The notes: generated from the letters alone by a model not told the origin. Positions 13,021 through 19,813 are shown, counted from the first letter of the stretch. The stretch: 19,813 nt of DNA from Candidatus Njordarchaeum guaymasense (GCA_030587605.1 JAUQYT010000253.1:1-19813); one strand, 5' to 3'. A program made the numbers and translations.

Positions 13021-14802
13021 TTGCCCATCAGACAACCAATCGTTGCAGTCCTAGGGCACGTTAATGCTGGTAAGACTACTCTGCTCGACAAGATTCGAGG
13101 GACGGCCATAAGTCTGCGCGAAGCAGGCGGATTAACACAACACATAGGCGCTTCACACCTCCCCCTGTCAACTATCCAGAAGATCTGTGGAGACCTCTTA
13201 GATAAGTTTAGGATTAAACTAACTATCCCAGGTCTTCTAATAATCGACACCCCTGGGCATGAGATCTTCATGAACCTAAGACGCAGAGGAGGCGCTGCAG
13301 CCGACATAGCAATTCTTGTGGTGGATTTCACCAAAGGACTTGAAGCCCAAACCTACGAATCAGTAAGCATCCTCAAAGCGAGAAAGACGCCTTTCTTGGT
13401 AGCCTACAACAAGGTTGACAGAACAGAAGGGTGGACACCAAATCCAAACGCTTCATTCACTGATTCGATCGCCAAGCAAGAGGGCTACGTGAAGAAATTT
13501 GTCGACGAAAGGGTCTATGAGTTGATGGGTGAACTGTCAAGAGAAGGTTTTAATGCTGATCGCTTTGACAGAGTTACTGATTTCACTAGGAATGTAGTGA
13601 TAATCCCCACAAGCGCGAAGACAGGAGAAGGCATACCAGAGCTACTTGCCATACTTGCAGGGCTTACCCAAAGCTATATGATGAGTAGATTGCAAATAGA
13701 AGAAGGCCCAGCAAAGGGTACTATTCTGGAGGTCAGGGACGAACCTGGCTTAGGAACTACGATAGATGTGATAATCTATAATGGAATCCTAAACAAGGGT
13801 GATACGATTGTCGTCGGCGGAAAGGATGAAGCTATCGTCACTAGAGTGCGCGGCTTGGTGCAGCCCAGACCCTTAGTAGAGACAGGGGAATCGCGGGACA
13901 AATTCATCCATGTTGACGAAGTCTCAGCTGCTGCAGGCGTCAAGGTAATTGCGCCTGAACTTGAGAAAGCAGTAGCTGGGGCTCCGTTAATCGTAGCTGA
14001 AACCGACGATGATGTCAGACGCGCAATTACTGACGTTAAATCGGAGATAAATCGCATAAAGATCAGCACGGACAAAGAGGGTATCATACTAAAAGCTGAT
14101 ACGTTAGGGTCACTTGAAGCTATTGTCGTATACTTAGGAGAACGGAAGATACCCATAAGAATTGCCGATGTAAGCGATGTGTCAAAAAGAGATGTAATGG
14201 AAGCTGCAGCCGTCAAAGCCGATGCGCCCCTTTCTGGTGTCATACTATCTTTCAATGTAAGGGTTCTACCTGAGGCGAAGGAAGAAGCCACCAAGTTGGA
14301 AATACCGATCTTTAGAAACGATGTCGTGTATAGGTTAGTCCAAGAATATGAGGAATGGGTTAAGCAGAAGAGGGAGGAAGAAAAAAGAAAGACGGTCAGC
14401 TCACTTGTAATGCCAGCCAAAATAAGAATACTGCCAGGATACATTTTCAGGAGAAGCAGCCCAGCCATAGTTGGAGTCGAAGTACTCGCAGGGGTAATAA
14501 AATCAAAAATAACGTTGTTGAATGAGACATCTGACGAAGTAGGCGAGATTGCTCAAATTCAAGATGAAGGAAAAACGGTAGCTCAAGCCTCAAAAGGAAG
14601 CTCCGTGGCGATCTCGATAAAAGGCAACATTTTAATCGGGAGGAACGTTAACGAAGGGGACACCCTATACGCAAACATACCCGAACAAGACATCAGGGTA
14701 ATAAGAGAGAAGCTTGAAAACGAGTTGCCTCCTGAGGATCTTCAGACATTATCTGAATTCATTGAAATAAGGAGAAGAAAGAACCCAGTTTTCGCCTTGT
14801 AA
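13021..14802 (+). CDS. infB: Translation initiation factor aIF5B (IF2-like GTPase)
   Basis: aIF5B is the translational GTPase that promotes subunit joining and is the archaeal counterpart of IF2/eIF5B. The protein has 593 residues, normal for archaea, which lack the long N-terminal domains of the bacterial and eukaryotic forms. GTPase motifs are G1 GHVNAGKTT (residues 12-20), G3 DTPGHE (76-81), G4 NKVD (130-133) and G5 TSAKTGEG near 197. G1 is unusual: the family generally has GHVDHGKTT or GHVDTGKT, so Asp-His is replaced by Asn-Ala. The later domains II to IV are all present, with RILPGYIFRRSSPAIVGVEV characteristic of the C-terminal half. The start is TTG at 13021, ten bases after GGGGG; no ATG precedes the P-loop. 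It is divergent from ndk. Confidence 0.95.
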   Translation: MPIRQPIVAVLGHVNAGKTTLLDKIRGTAISLREAGGLTQHIGASHLPLSTIQKICGDLLDKFRIKLTIPGLLIIDTPGHEIFMNLRRRGGAAADIAILVVDFTKGLEAQTYESVSILKARKTPFLVAYNKVDRTEGWTPNPNASFTDSIAKQEGYVKKFVDERVYELMGELSREGFNADRFDRVTDFTRNVVIIPTSAKTGEGIPELLAILAGLTQSYMMSRLQIEEGPAKGTILEVRDEPGLGTTIDVIIYNGILNKGDTIVVGGKDEAIVTRVRGLVQPRPLVETGESRDKFIHVDEVSAAAGVKVIAPELEKAVAGAPLIVAETDDDVRRAITDVKSEINRIKISTDKEGIILKADTLGSLEAIVVYLGERKIPIRIADVSDVSKRDVMEAAAVKADAPLSGVILSFNVRVLPEAKEEATKLEIPIFRNDVVYRLVQEYEEWVKQKREEEKRKTVSSLVMPAKIRILPGYIFRRSSPAIVGVEVLAGVIKSKITLLNETSDEVGEIAQIQDEGKTVAQASKGSSVAISIKGNILIGRNVNEGDTLYANIPEQDIRVIREKLENELPPEDLQTLSEFIEIRRRKNPVFAL

Positions 14803-14813
14803 CTTCAGATAGA

Positions 14814-14821
14814 TATAAAAA
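14814..14821 (+). promoter_or_regulatory. TATA-box promoter for eS6
   Basis: TATAAAAA lies about 60 bases before the eS6 ATG, directly after the infB stop. It suggests that eS6 and aIF2-gamma form a separate transcript. Confidence 0.5.
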
Positions 14822-14877
14822 TCCTTATCCTCTTACCCTACTGAGAACGCAAGAGAACATCAGAGGATTGTGTATCA

Positions 14878-15288
14878 ATGCCCGGAGTAAAGCTAGTCGT
14901 ATCGGATCCTGCGGCTAAGAGAGCCTATCAGATAGAGATAAGCGAAGATAAAGCGAGAAGTCTGTTCGGACGAAAGATCGGAGAGACTGTTACGGGGGAT
15001 CCAATTGGATTAAAGGGGTACGAATTATTGATCACGGGCGGAAGCGATAAGGATGGATTCCCAATGCGGTCAGATATGCATGGTGAGGGAAGGAAAAAGA
15101 TCCTTCTTGCAAGTGGTTCTGGTTACCGTCCAAAAGAAAAGGGTGCAAGAAAGAGGAAAATGGTTAGAGGAAGCACGGTTACGCGTGAAATAGCTCAAGT
15201 GAACGCAAAAGTCACGAAAAAAGGAGAGAAGACCCTAGAAGACATCATAGGAAGTGGCGGAGTGCAAAAGAAACAAGACGAAAAGTAG
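14878..15288 (+). CDS. rps6e: Small ribosomal subunit protein eS6
   Basis: This 136-residue archaeal eS6 lacks the long phosphorylated tail of the eukaryotic protein. Typical stretches are VVSDPAAKRAYQIEI at residues 7-21, LFGRKIGETVTGD, LKGYELLITGGSDKDGFPMR and the basic RPKEKGARKRKMVRGSTVT. The ATG at 14878 gives the expected N-terminus, with AGAGGAT as a somewhat distant SD. In archaea it commonly stands next to infB and aIF2-gamma, as here. Confidence 0.95.
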   Translation: MPGVKLVVSDPAAKRAYQIEISEDKARSLFGRKIGETVTGDPIGLKGYELLITGGSDKDGFPMRSDMHGEGRKKILLASGSGYRPKEKGARKRKMVRGSTVTREIAQVNAKVTKKGEKTLEDIIGSGGVQKKQDEK

Positions 15289-15323
15289 TCAAGCTCGCCG
15301 TTCAGTTAATCAGTTATTTTGCT

Positions 15324-15330
15324 GAGGTGA
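15324..15330 (+). promoter_or_regulatory. Shine-Dalgarno pointing to a non-canonical ATT start of aIF2-gamma
   Basis: GAGGTGA is a strong archaeal SD. Its last A begins the TGA (15328-15330)-ending codon that closes the aIF2-gamma frame, and the first plausible initiation codon after it is ATT at 15337, six bases on. The GTG inside the SD (15327) opens a different frame that stops within a few codons. Confidence 0.6.
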
Positions 15331-15336
15331 CCGGAA

Positions 15337-16614
15337 ATTAGAGGGGTTAAAGAAACTAAGAGAGACAATGAGGCCTCACGTCAAGCAGAGCTGAACATTG
15401 GTACCTGTGGCCATGTTGATCACGGTAAGACAACGCTTGTCAAAGCTCTTTCAGGAGAGTGGACCATAAGACACTCCGAAGAAATCAGAAGAGGTGTCAC
15501 GATCAAGTTAGGATATGCTGACACAACCATAATGAAATGTTCAAAGTGTTCAGCACCTGAATGCTATACTACGGATTCCATCGCCAAAGGAAAGTGCCCC
15601 CATTGCGGTGGAGACTTAGTAACTCTTCGTAAGGTTTCCTTTGTAGACTCACCTGGTCATGAAATACTAATGGCGACGATGTTGTCTGGAGCGGCGATCA
15701 TTGACGGCGCGATTCTTGTAATAGCAGCAAACGAGTCATGTCCTCAGCCTCAAACTAGGGAACATCTAGTAGCTCTCGAAATAATCGGCGTGAAGAATAT
15801 TGTGGTCATTCAGAATAAGATCGAGCTAGTGCCGCGCGAGAAAGTGATGGAGAATTACAAGCAGATAACCCAGTTTGTTAAGGGCACCAGGGCAGATGGT
15901 GTGCCTATCATACCCGTATCGGCCATACACGGCGCTAACATTGACTACTTGATAAAAGCTATTGAAGACAAGATCCCAACCCCGCAAAGGGACCCAAGTA
16001 GGCCTTCTCGTATGTATGTAGCACGATCATTTGACGTTAACAAACCTGGAACTGAGCCCAAGGCCCTAGTTGGAGGAGTAATCGGAGGATCACTGCTTCA
16101 GGGTGTGCTGAAAGTCGAGGAGGAGATAGAGATACGCCCCGGTGTGAAGGTAAGCGAAGGCGGCAAGGAAAAATATACGCCCATATTCACAAAGGTGACT
16201 AGTCTCTCAGCAGGTAAACAAATCAGACTGACTGAAGCAAAGCCAGGCGGGCTAATAGGAGTAGGTACGCTTCTCGACCCATCCCTGACCAAAGCGGACG
16301 GTCTAGTGGGGAGCGTGGTGGGCAAGCCAGGTACGATTCCGGCAGTTTGGGACCAGGTTACTATCCACTTCACGCTACTGGAAAGGGCTGTTGGAACAGT
16401 AGGGCAGGAATTAGTAACCGCGATTCGTACAAATGAACTACTAATGCTTAACGCAGGCACGGCTACAACAGCCGGTCTAACAACAAGCGCCAGAAGCGAT
16501 GTTGCCGATATCAAACTGAACAGACCGATCTGCGCCGAGCAGAACTCTAGGGTTGCAATAAGCAGAAAGATCTCAGGGAGATGGAGACTAATAGGATGGG
16601 GTAAGATTAGCTAG
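15337..16614 (+). CDS. eif2g: Translation initiation factor aIF2 subunit gamma, apparently starting at ATT
   Basis: aIF2-gamma is the GTPase of the aIF2 heterotrimer that brings initiator tRNA to the ribosome. The alpha and beta genes are not in the window. Motifs counted from ATT 15337 are GTCGHVDHGKTT (residues 22-33), IRRGVTIKLGYAD (switch 1), a zinc knuckle with CSKC (68-71) and CPHC (87-90), DSPGHE (104-109), NKIE and PVSAIHG. The C-terminal barrel domains are complete. The product of 425 residues is close to the usual length. The first ATG (15532) would remove the whole P-loop and switch 1, so it cannot be the start. From the TGA at 15328 to the P-loop there is no in-frame ATG, GTG or TTG. 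ATT 15337 is the best candidate and CTG 15391 the next; an assembly error is the main alternative. Confidence 0.92.
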   Translation: MRGVKETKRDNEASRQAELNIGTCGHVDHGKTTLVKALSGEWTIRHSEEIRRGVTIKLGYADTTIMKCSKCSAPECYTTDSIAKGKCPHCGGDLVTLRKVSFVDSPGHEILMATMLSGAAIIDGAILVIAANESCPQPQTREHLVALEIIGVKNIVVIQNKIELVPREKVMENYKQITQFVKGTRADGVPIIPVSAIHGANIDYLIKAIEDKIPTPQRDPSRPSRMYVARSFDVNKPGTEPKALVGGVIGGSLLQGVLKVEEEIEIRPGVKVSEGGKEKYTPIFTKVTSLSAGKQIRLTEAKPGGLIGVGTLLDPSLTKADGLVGSVVGKPGTIPAVWDQVTIHFTLLERAVGTVGQELVTAIRTNELLMLNAGTATTAGLTTSARSDVADIKLNRPICAEQNSRVAISRKISGRWRLIGWGKIS

Positions 16615-16647
16615 GCGATTCAGCCTGAACTTTGGAGCCATAGATTT

Positions 16648-17133
16648 ATGTTACATAAAAATGAACAGTATGAGTGGCCCGCTGTAATATTCGATTCAAG
16701 CATAATATTAAGCTTACTTGAGTGCAAGGTGGATCCATTATCCGAAATCGAAAGAGTACTCTCGACAAAATTCGTGCCTATGATTCTCTCAGGAACATTA
16801 CTCGAGTTCAAGGATCTCCTAAGGCATTCGAAGGGAGAGAAAAGAAAAAAGAGGTTAACGTTAGCCCTGAAGACGGTGGAGAAGTTTAACAGGTTAGATT
16901 ATATCCCCGTGGGCGAGGAGGAAATGGATGACGTGATCTTGAGAGTGGCAAGAGATCTCAGAGCCATTGTAGCCACTAATGACGGCAAACTGCGAAAAAG
17001 GTTAACTAAAATGGGTATACCAGTACTGTTCTTGAGGGAGAAATCTCATATAGAAATGGATGGCTACGTGAGTGATATAGGCCATCAATCAAATCCACTT
17101 CACTCTTGTGATTACTCATTAGACCAAGATTGA
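16648..17133 (+). CDS. PIN-domain protein, archaeal Fcf1/Utp24-like
   Basis: PIN domains are metal-dependent RNases. This 161-residue protein has the acidic positions of the fold: Asp16 in VIFDSSIIL, Glu53 in LLEFKDL, Asp94/Asp95, and Asp112 in IVATNDGKLRKRL. The last motif, with K-L-R-x-R-L, is typical of archaeal relatives of Fcf1/Utp24, a nuclease that in eukaryotes cuts rRNA precursors. Genes of this type often stand between aIF2-gamma and rpoE' in archaea, and this conserved setting supports a housekeeping RNA-processing role rather than a toxin; no antitoxin gene is next to it. The final 25 residues (after REKSHIEMDGY) are polar and probably disordered. The target RNA cannot be read from sequence. 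Confidence 0.85.
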   Translation: MLHKNEQYEWPAVIFDSSIILSLLECKVDPLSEIERVLSTKFVPMILSGTLLEFKDLLRHSKGEKRKKRLTLALKTVEKFNRLDYIPVGEEEMDDVILRVARDLRAIVATNDGKLRKRLTKMGIPVLFLREKSHIEMDGYVSDIGHQSNPLHSCDYSLDQD

Positions 17134-17169
17134 TATGCTTCTATTACGTCTCAGGAGGAGACACATGCA

Positions 17170-17823
17170 ATGTACAAGCTAGTAACGCTTAAGGATGTCA
17201 TTAGGATACCCCCCGAACGCTTCGGGGAAGAGATTACAAAAGTAGCAATGGACATGTTGATCAAGGACTACGGAGGCATTTCTGACCCAGACATAGGATT
17301 CGTAATAAGCATAGTTGAAGTGATTGATGTAGGAATTGGTAAGCTTTTACCAGGAGACGGGGGAGCTTACCATGAGGTGACTTTCAAAGTACTCTCCTTT
17401 AAGCCTGAGCAGCAGGAGATAGCGGAAGGAGAAGTTGTGGAGATTGTAGAGTTTGGTGCATTCATCAGATTGGGACCAACTGATGGTCTTTGCCATGTGA
17501 GCCAAGTCACAGATGACTTCATTTCGTACAATATGAAGAAGTCCCAGTTGATGGCCAAAGAGTCAAAGAGGATGTTGAGCGAAGGAGATAAGGTTCGAGC
17601 AAGGATTATCGCGATTTCTCTTGGGGAGGGAAGCAGGCGTGGCAAGATTGGCCTCACAATGAGGCAGCCTTTCTTAGGAAAACTTGACTGGTTCCAGAAA
17701 GAAGAGAAAGGAGAAACAGAAGAGAAAGAAGTAAACGAAGCAAAACCCGAGGAAGAAAAACCAGAGAAAGAGAAGGTAAAGAAGAAGGAGAAGGAAAAGG
17801 AGACCTCTGAGGAAACGAAATGA
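17170..17823 (+). CDS. rpoE1: DNA-directed RNA polymerase subunit E' (Rpo7) with charged tail
   Basis: Rpo7 forms the stalk of archaeal RNA polymerase with Rpo4 and binds emerging RNA. The N-terminal tip domain (MYKLVTLKDVIRIPPERFG) is followed by an S1 domain near residues 82-165, with EGEVVEIVEFGAFIRLGPTD and GLCHVSQVTDDF typical. After GKIGLTMRQPFLG the protein adds about 40 residues rich in Lys and Glu, which most family members lack. The start is ATG 17170, nine bases after GGAGGAG; the ATG at 17165 is in another frame that stops at once. Total length is 217 residues. Rpo4 is not in this window. Confidence 0.95.
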   Translation: MYKLVTLKDVIRIPPERFGEEITKVAMDMLIKDYGGISDPDIGFVISIVEVIDVGIGKLLPGDGGAYHEVTFKVLSFKPEQQEIAEGEVVEIVEFGAFIRLGPTDGLCHVSQVTDDFISYNMKKSQLMAKESKRMLSEGDKVRARIIAISLGEGSRRGKIGLTMRQPFLGKLDWFQKEEKGETEEKEVNEAKPEEEKPEKEKVKKKEKEKETSEETK

Positions 17824-17847
17824 ACTATTAGGCGCTGCAAAGTTGCA

Positions 17848-17862
17848 CCGAAATATTTAAGG
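17848..17862 (+). promoter_or_regulatory. BRE/TATA promoter for the spt4-eS24-eS31 group
   Basis: CCGAAATATTTAAGG contains a BRE-like CCGAAA followed by TATTTAAG, the best promoter match in the window. Initiation near 17883 leaves a leader of about 35 bases carrying AGGAGAT before the ATG at 17917. Confidence 0.6.
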
Positions 17863-17916
17863 GTCTCTTCATTTTAGTTCGGCAGCAAGGAATCTGCAGG
17901 AGATTGCGAGTTATCG

Positions 17917-18111
17917 ATGAAAGGAAAGGCTTGCAGAAATTGTCATCGAATTGCAGATGCAACTACTGGACAGTCCTGTAAAGTGTGTAAATCCTCTGAC
18001 TTCTCTAACGACTATCAAGGTCTAGTCATAATCATGGATCCAAATGCATCTATCGTGGCCAGAAAACTCGGTGTAACGAAGGAAGGATGGTATGCGATCA
18101 AGGTTCGATAG
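17917..18111 (+). CDS. spt4: Transcription elongation factor Spt4 (RpoE'')
   Basis: Spt4 is a small zinc protein that pairs with Spt5 to keep RNA polymerase processive. The four zinc cysteines are Cys6, Cys9, Cys21 and Cys24. The conserved second half reads YQGLVIIMDPNASIVARKLG and ends in WYAIKVR, as in other archaeal members. At 64 residues it is normal length. The SD AGGAGAT lies about ten bases before the ATG. Its last 20 bases overlap the start of the dephospho-CoA kinase gene. Confidence 0.94.
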   Translation: MKGKACRNCHRIADATTGQSCKVCKSSDFSNDYQGLVIIMDPNASIVARKLGVTKEGWYAIKVR

Positions 18112-18631
18112 GAAATACAAGACAGCCAAGTTGCCTGAATCGCTTAGAGAGGAATTAAGTAAACCACGTGGAACTCTGGTAAAAGGAAAGGAAGATAATG
18201 TTTCAAAGAAAGTTGCCGAGTTTGTTAGGAAAGCAACGCCGCCAAAAGTCATAACAGTTGGCGATGTCGTAACTCGCAACTTGATTTCAAAAGGAGTAAA
18301 ACCTGATCTGGCAATTATAGATGGGAAAACACTGAGAGGCGCGGAAGAAAAGATCGACTATAAAGTGGATAAAACATACACGCTGATAAATCCTGCAGGC
18401 TTAATAACGTCTGACGCATGGAAAGTTATTGACAAAGCGCTGAAAAGGAACAAGAAGATCGAGATCATCGTTGATGGAGAAGAAGACCTGCTTGGTATCC
18501 CAGTAGTTCTTTTGGCTCCTAAAGGAAGTTTGATGCTATATGGCCAGCCTAACAAGGGTATTGTTATTGTTACCGTGAATGACGAAATAATGCAATTTGC
18601 TGAAAGCATACTAAGTCGAATGGAGGAATAG
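18092..18631 (+). CDS. GTP-dependent dephospho-CoA kinase (DUF359 family)
   Basis: The DUF359 family was identified in archaea as the GTP-using kinase that performs the last step of coenzyme A synthesis. This 179-residue protein shows the family features: VITVGDVVTRNLISKGVKPD with the following LAIIDGKTLR, then INPAGLITSDAW, IIVDGEEDLLGIPVVLLAP and LMLYGQPNKGIVIV. The acidic residues in GDVV, IDGKT and DGEEDL are those expected to hold the nucleotide and metal. The ATG at 18092 overlaps spt4 by 20 bases, a common archaeal arrangement. The link to the isoprenoid genes through CoA metabolism is only thematic. Confidence 0.9.
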   Translation: MRSRFDRKYKTAKLPESLREELSKPRGTLVKGKEDNVSKKVAEFVRKATPPKVITVGDVVTRNLISKGVKPDLAIIDGKTLRGAEEKIDYKVDKTYTLINPAGLITSDAWKVIDKALKRNKKIEIIVDGEEDLLGIPVVLLAPKGSLMLYGQPNKGIVIVTVNDEIMQFAESILSRMEE

Positions 18632-18636
18632 TCTCA

Positions 18637-19017
18637 ATGAGCTTCAAGATCGAAGTGTTGTCAGACCAAGAGGATAAGCTCCTTGAAAGGAGACAAATCA
18701 GCTTCAAGGTGATACATGATAAAAGCGTAACTCCCAAGCGCATCGAAATCAGGAAGAAACTAGCAGAGACTCTCAATATCGACCCCGAAACAGTTTTCCT
18801 TAGACCGCTGCAGCAGAAATACGGAAGAAATGAGGCAGGCGGAACTGCCTTCATATACAAATCTATTGAAAGAGCTCATTTAGTTGAGCCTGGACATCTC
18901 ATTGACAGATTGAAGCCAAAGGAAGAAAAGAAAGCTGAGAAGAAGGAAGCCGTAAAAGAGGAGAAGAAGGAAGCAGCAAAGGAGCCGAAGAAAGAACTGA
19001 AGAAAGAGGAGAAATGA
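18637..19017 (+). CDS. rps24e: Small ribosomal subunit protein eS24 with charged tail
   Basis: This is eS24, shared by archaea and eukaryotes. The folded part covers about residues 1-92 (FKIEVLSDQEDKLLERRQI, FKVIHDKSVTPKR, LQQKYGRNEAGGTAFIYKS). After DRLKPKEE the sequence turns into about 34 residues made almost only of Lys, Glu, Ala and Pro. Many archaeal eS24 proteins end soon after the fold, so the tail is an addition. The start ATG 18637 is five bases after the preceding stop. The stop is one base before the eS31 start. Confidence 0.95.
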   Translation: MSFKIEVLSDQEDKLLERRQISFKVIHDKSVTPKRIEIRKKLAETLNIDPETVFLRPLQQKYGRNEAGGTAFIYKSIERAHLVEPGHLIDRLKPKEEKKAEKKEAVKEEKKEAAKEPKKELKKEEK

Positions 19018-19018
19018 G

Positions 19019-19369
19019 ATGACGACCGAAGAAGCCAAGAAGAAAACAGCAAGTGCCGAACCTACGAAGAAACCAGCAACCGAAGAGGCTAAGAAGAAGC
19101 CCGCAGGCGTAGAACCAGCGAAGAAACCGCCAAGCGCAGAACCAGCGAAGAAACCTGTAGCCGAAGAACCTGCAAAGAAAAAGAAGAAAAGCGTCAGAGT
19201 GACAGCCTACTACAAGATCCAAGACGGCGGTGGACTGCAGAGAAAACTAAAGGCTTGTCCCAGATGTGGTCCAGGAACCTTTCTCGCTGAGCACTATGAC
19301 CGTTTCTCATGCGGGAAATGTGGATACGCAGAATTCAAGAGGGCAAAGGAAGAGAAGAAAGGAACTTAA
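19019..19369 (+). CDS. rps27ae: Small ribosomal subunit protein eS31 (S27ae) with repetitive N-terminal extension
   Basis: The zinc-binding ribosomal domain occupies about residues 58-116, with YYKIQDGGGLQRKLKACPRC and the zinc cysteines 80, 83, 98 and 101, ending in CGYAEFKR. Archaeal S27ae proteins are usually only this domain of some 50-65 residues. Here about 57 residues of Lys/Ala/Pro/Glu repeats (units such as AEPAKKP) precede it. In eukaryotes the same position carries ubiquitin, but nothing ubiquitin-like is present here. The ATG at 19019 is one base after the eS24 stop, so the two are probably coupled. An internal start near the zinc domain is not evident, as no ATG, GTG or TTG stands there with an SD. 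Confidence 0.93.
   Translation: MTTEEAKKKTASAEPTKKPATEEAKKKPAGVEPAKKPPSAEPAKKPVAEEPAKKKKKSVRVTAYYKIQDGGGLQRKLKACPRCGPGTFLAEHYDRFSCGKCGYAEFKRAKEEKKGT
19046..19171 (+). repeat. 27-base tandem coding repeat in the eS31 N-terminal extension
   Basis: Units of nine codons encode variants of (A/V)-E-P-A-K-K-P. The 18-base string starting at 19111 recurs exactly at 19138, a period of 27. Earlier and later units are more diverged. This looks like expansion by repeat slippage within the reading frame. Confidence 0.6.
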
Positions 19370-19427
19370 CCTGAATATCATCTATTCCTACTTTTGATGA
19401 AGGATAATTGTAGGGGCAGAAAGACGT

Positions 19428-19813
19428 TTGATCTGTCTGGGGATAGAAGGTACTGCTCACACCATCGGTGTAGGGATCGTAGATGATGGTGGCAGGGTCT
19501 TAGCGAATGTGCGAAGCGAGTATGCCCCGAAGACGGGAGGAATACACCCTCGAGAGGCAGCTGAGCATCACGCCGCGACTGTCTCAGGAGTGATTGTGGA
19601 GGCCCTCAGGACAGCAAAAGTGAAAGCTGGCGAAATAGATGTTGTCTCGTTTTCTATGGGTCCCGGATTGGGTCCATGCCTACGCGTCACTGCAGTGGCA
19701 GCGAGAGCGCTTGCTTACTTAACGAAGAAGCCGCTCGTTGGGGTTAACCACTGCTTAGCCCATATTGAGATTGGCAGGCTAGTGACGAAAGTGGCAGATC
19801 CATTGACGCTGTA
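19428..19813 (+). CDS. kae1: tRNA N6-threonylcarbamoyladenosine synthase Kae1, N-terminal part (cut by window edge)
   Basis: Kae1 is the catalytic subunit of the KEOPS complex that makes t6A in tRNAs reading ANN codons. The frame runs open to the end of the window, 128 codons. It shows CLGIEGTAHTIGVGIV at the N-terminus, TGGIHPREAAEHHA, SMGPGLGPCLRV and the metal-binding HxxxH as His108 and His112 in VNHCLAHIEIG. The start is TTG at 19428, giving the family N-terminus M-I-C-L-G-I-E-G-T; no ATG or GTG precedes it in frame after the TGA at 19398. AGGGG about eleven bases upstream may be the SD. The rest of the protein, and perhaps a fused Bud32 kinase domain as in some archaea, lies beyond the edge. 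Confidence 0.93.
   Translation, partial: MICLGIEGTAHTIGVGIVDDGGRVLANVRSEYAPKTGGIHPREAAEHHAATVSGVIVEALRTAKVKAGEIDVVSFSMGPGLGPCLRVTAVAARALAYLTKKPLVGVNHCLAHIEIGRLVTKVADPLTL

Noticed and set aside
15368..15394. ATG at 15368 as the aIF2-gamma start through a frameshift
   Set aside because: It opens another frame that stops after eight codons and has no good SD, while GAGGTGA is correctly placed for ATT 15337. A sequence error here is still possible and is noted as the alternative.
15532..16614. aIF2-gamma starting at the first ATG
   Set aside because: This would remove the P-loop and switch 1, which are plainly encoded in the same frame just upstream.
16648..17133. PIN-domain protein as a VapC-type toxin
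   Set aside because: No antitoxin gene is adjacent, and the aIF2-gamma/rpoE' neighbourhood is the conserved site of a housekeeping PIN protein.

Overview
The window is archaeal chromosome, most likely from a TACK-group organism such as a Bathyarchaeia-like lineage. That placement is an inference from gene order and protein flavour; no rRNA is present to settle it. It carries only archaeal/eukaryotic-type information genes: RNA polymerase subunits D, N and E', Spt4, archaeal ribosomal proteins, aIF5B, aIF2-gamma and Kae1. Several genes have Shine-Dalgarno (SD) sequences of the GGTGATC type, and TATA-like boxes precede several transcription units. TTG start codons are frequent.

Region 1 (1-2493) is the conserved operon rpoD(partial)-eL18-uL13-uS9-rpoN-uS2. 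Region 2 (2663-6622) holds a mevalonate kinase, a UbiD-family decarboxylase and the large and small AcnX-type dehydratase subunits. With the isopentenyl phosphate kinase (8903-9757, minus strand) and type 2 IPP isomerase (9931-11112), these supply every step from mevalonate to DMAPP by the archaeal modified mevalonate pathway: mevalonate, mevalonate-5-phosphate, trans-anhydromevalonate-5-phosphate, isopentenyl phosphate, IPP, DMAPP. The pathway itself is known; its near-complete clustering here is notable.

Region 3 (6623-8902) interrupts the isoprenoid genes. It contains small poorly characterised genes (an acidic protein, a two-helix membrane protein, a DUF2769-like cysteine-rich protein) and decayed DNA. 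The clearest decay is a C-terminal fragment of a second isopentenyl phosphate kinase fused to a C-terminal fragment of a second mevalonate kinase that has an in-frame TGA. The dead mevalonate kinase has the classical GAGGGG motif, while the intact one has a divergent GTGRGG motif. This suggests replacement or loss of a duplicate pathway set.

Region 4 (11157-19813) is translation and transcription machinery: eL8/L7Ae, a possible 33-residue ORF, eS28, eL24, an inverted ndk with a long C-terminal extension, infB (aIF5B), eS6, aIF2-gamma, a PIN-domain protein, rpoE', spt4, a GTP-dependent dephospho-CoA kinase, eS24, eS31/S27ae and the start of kae1. aIF2-gamma has no ATG, GTG or TTG codon ahead of its P-loop. 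Its best start is an ATT codon behind a strong SD, which recalls the AUU start of bacterial infC.

I saw no tRNA, rRNA, CRISPR array, insertion sequence or phage gene.
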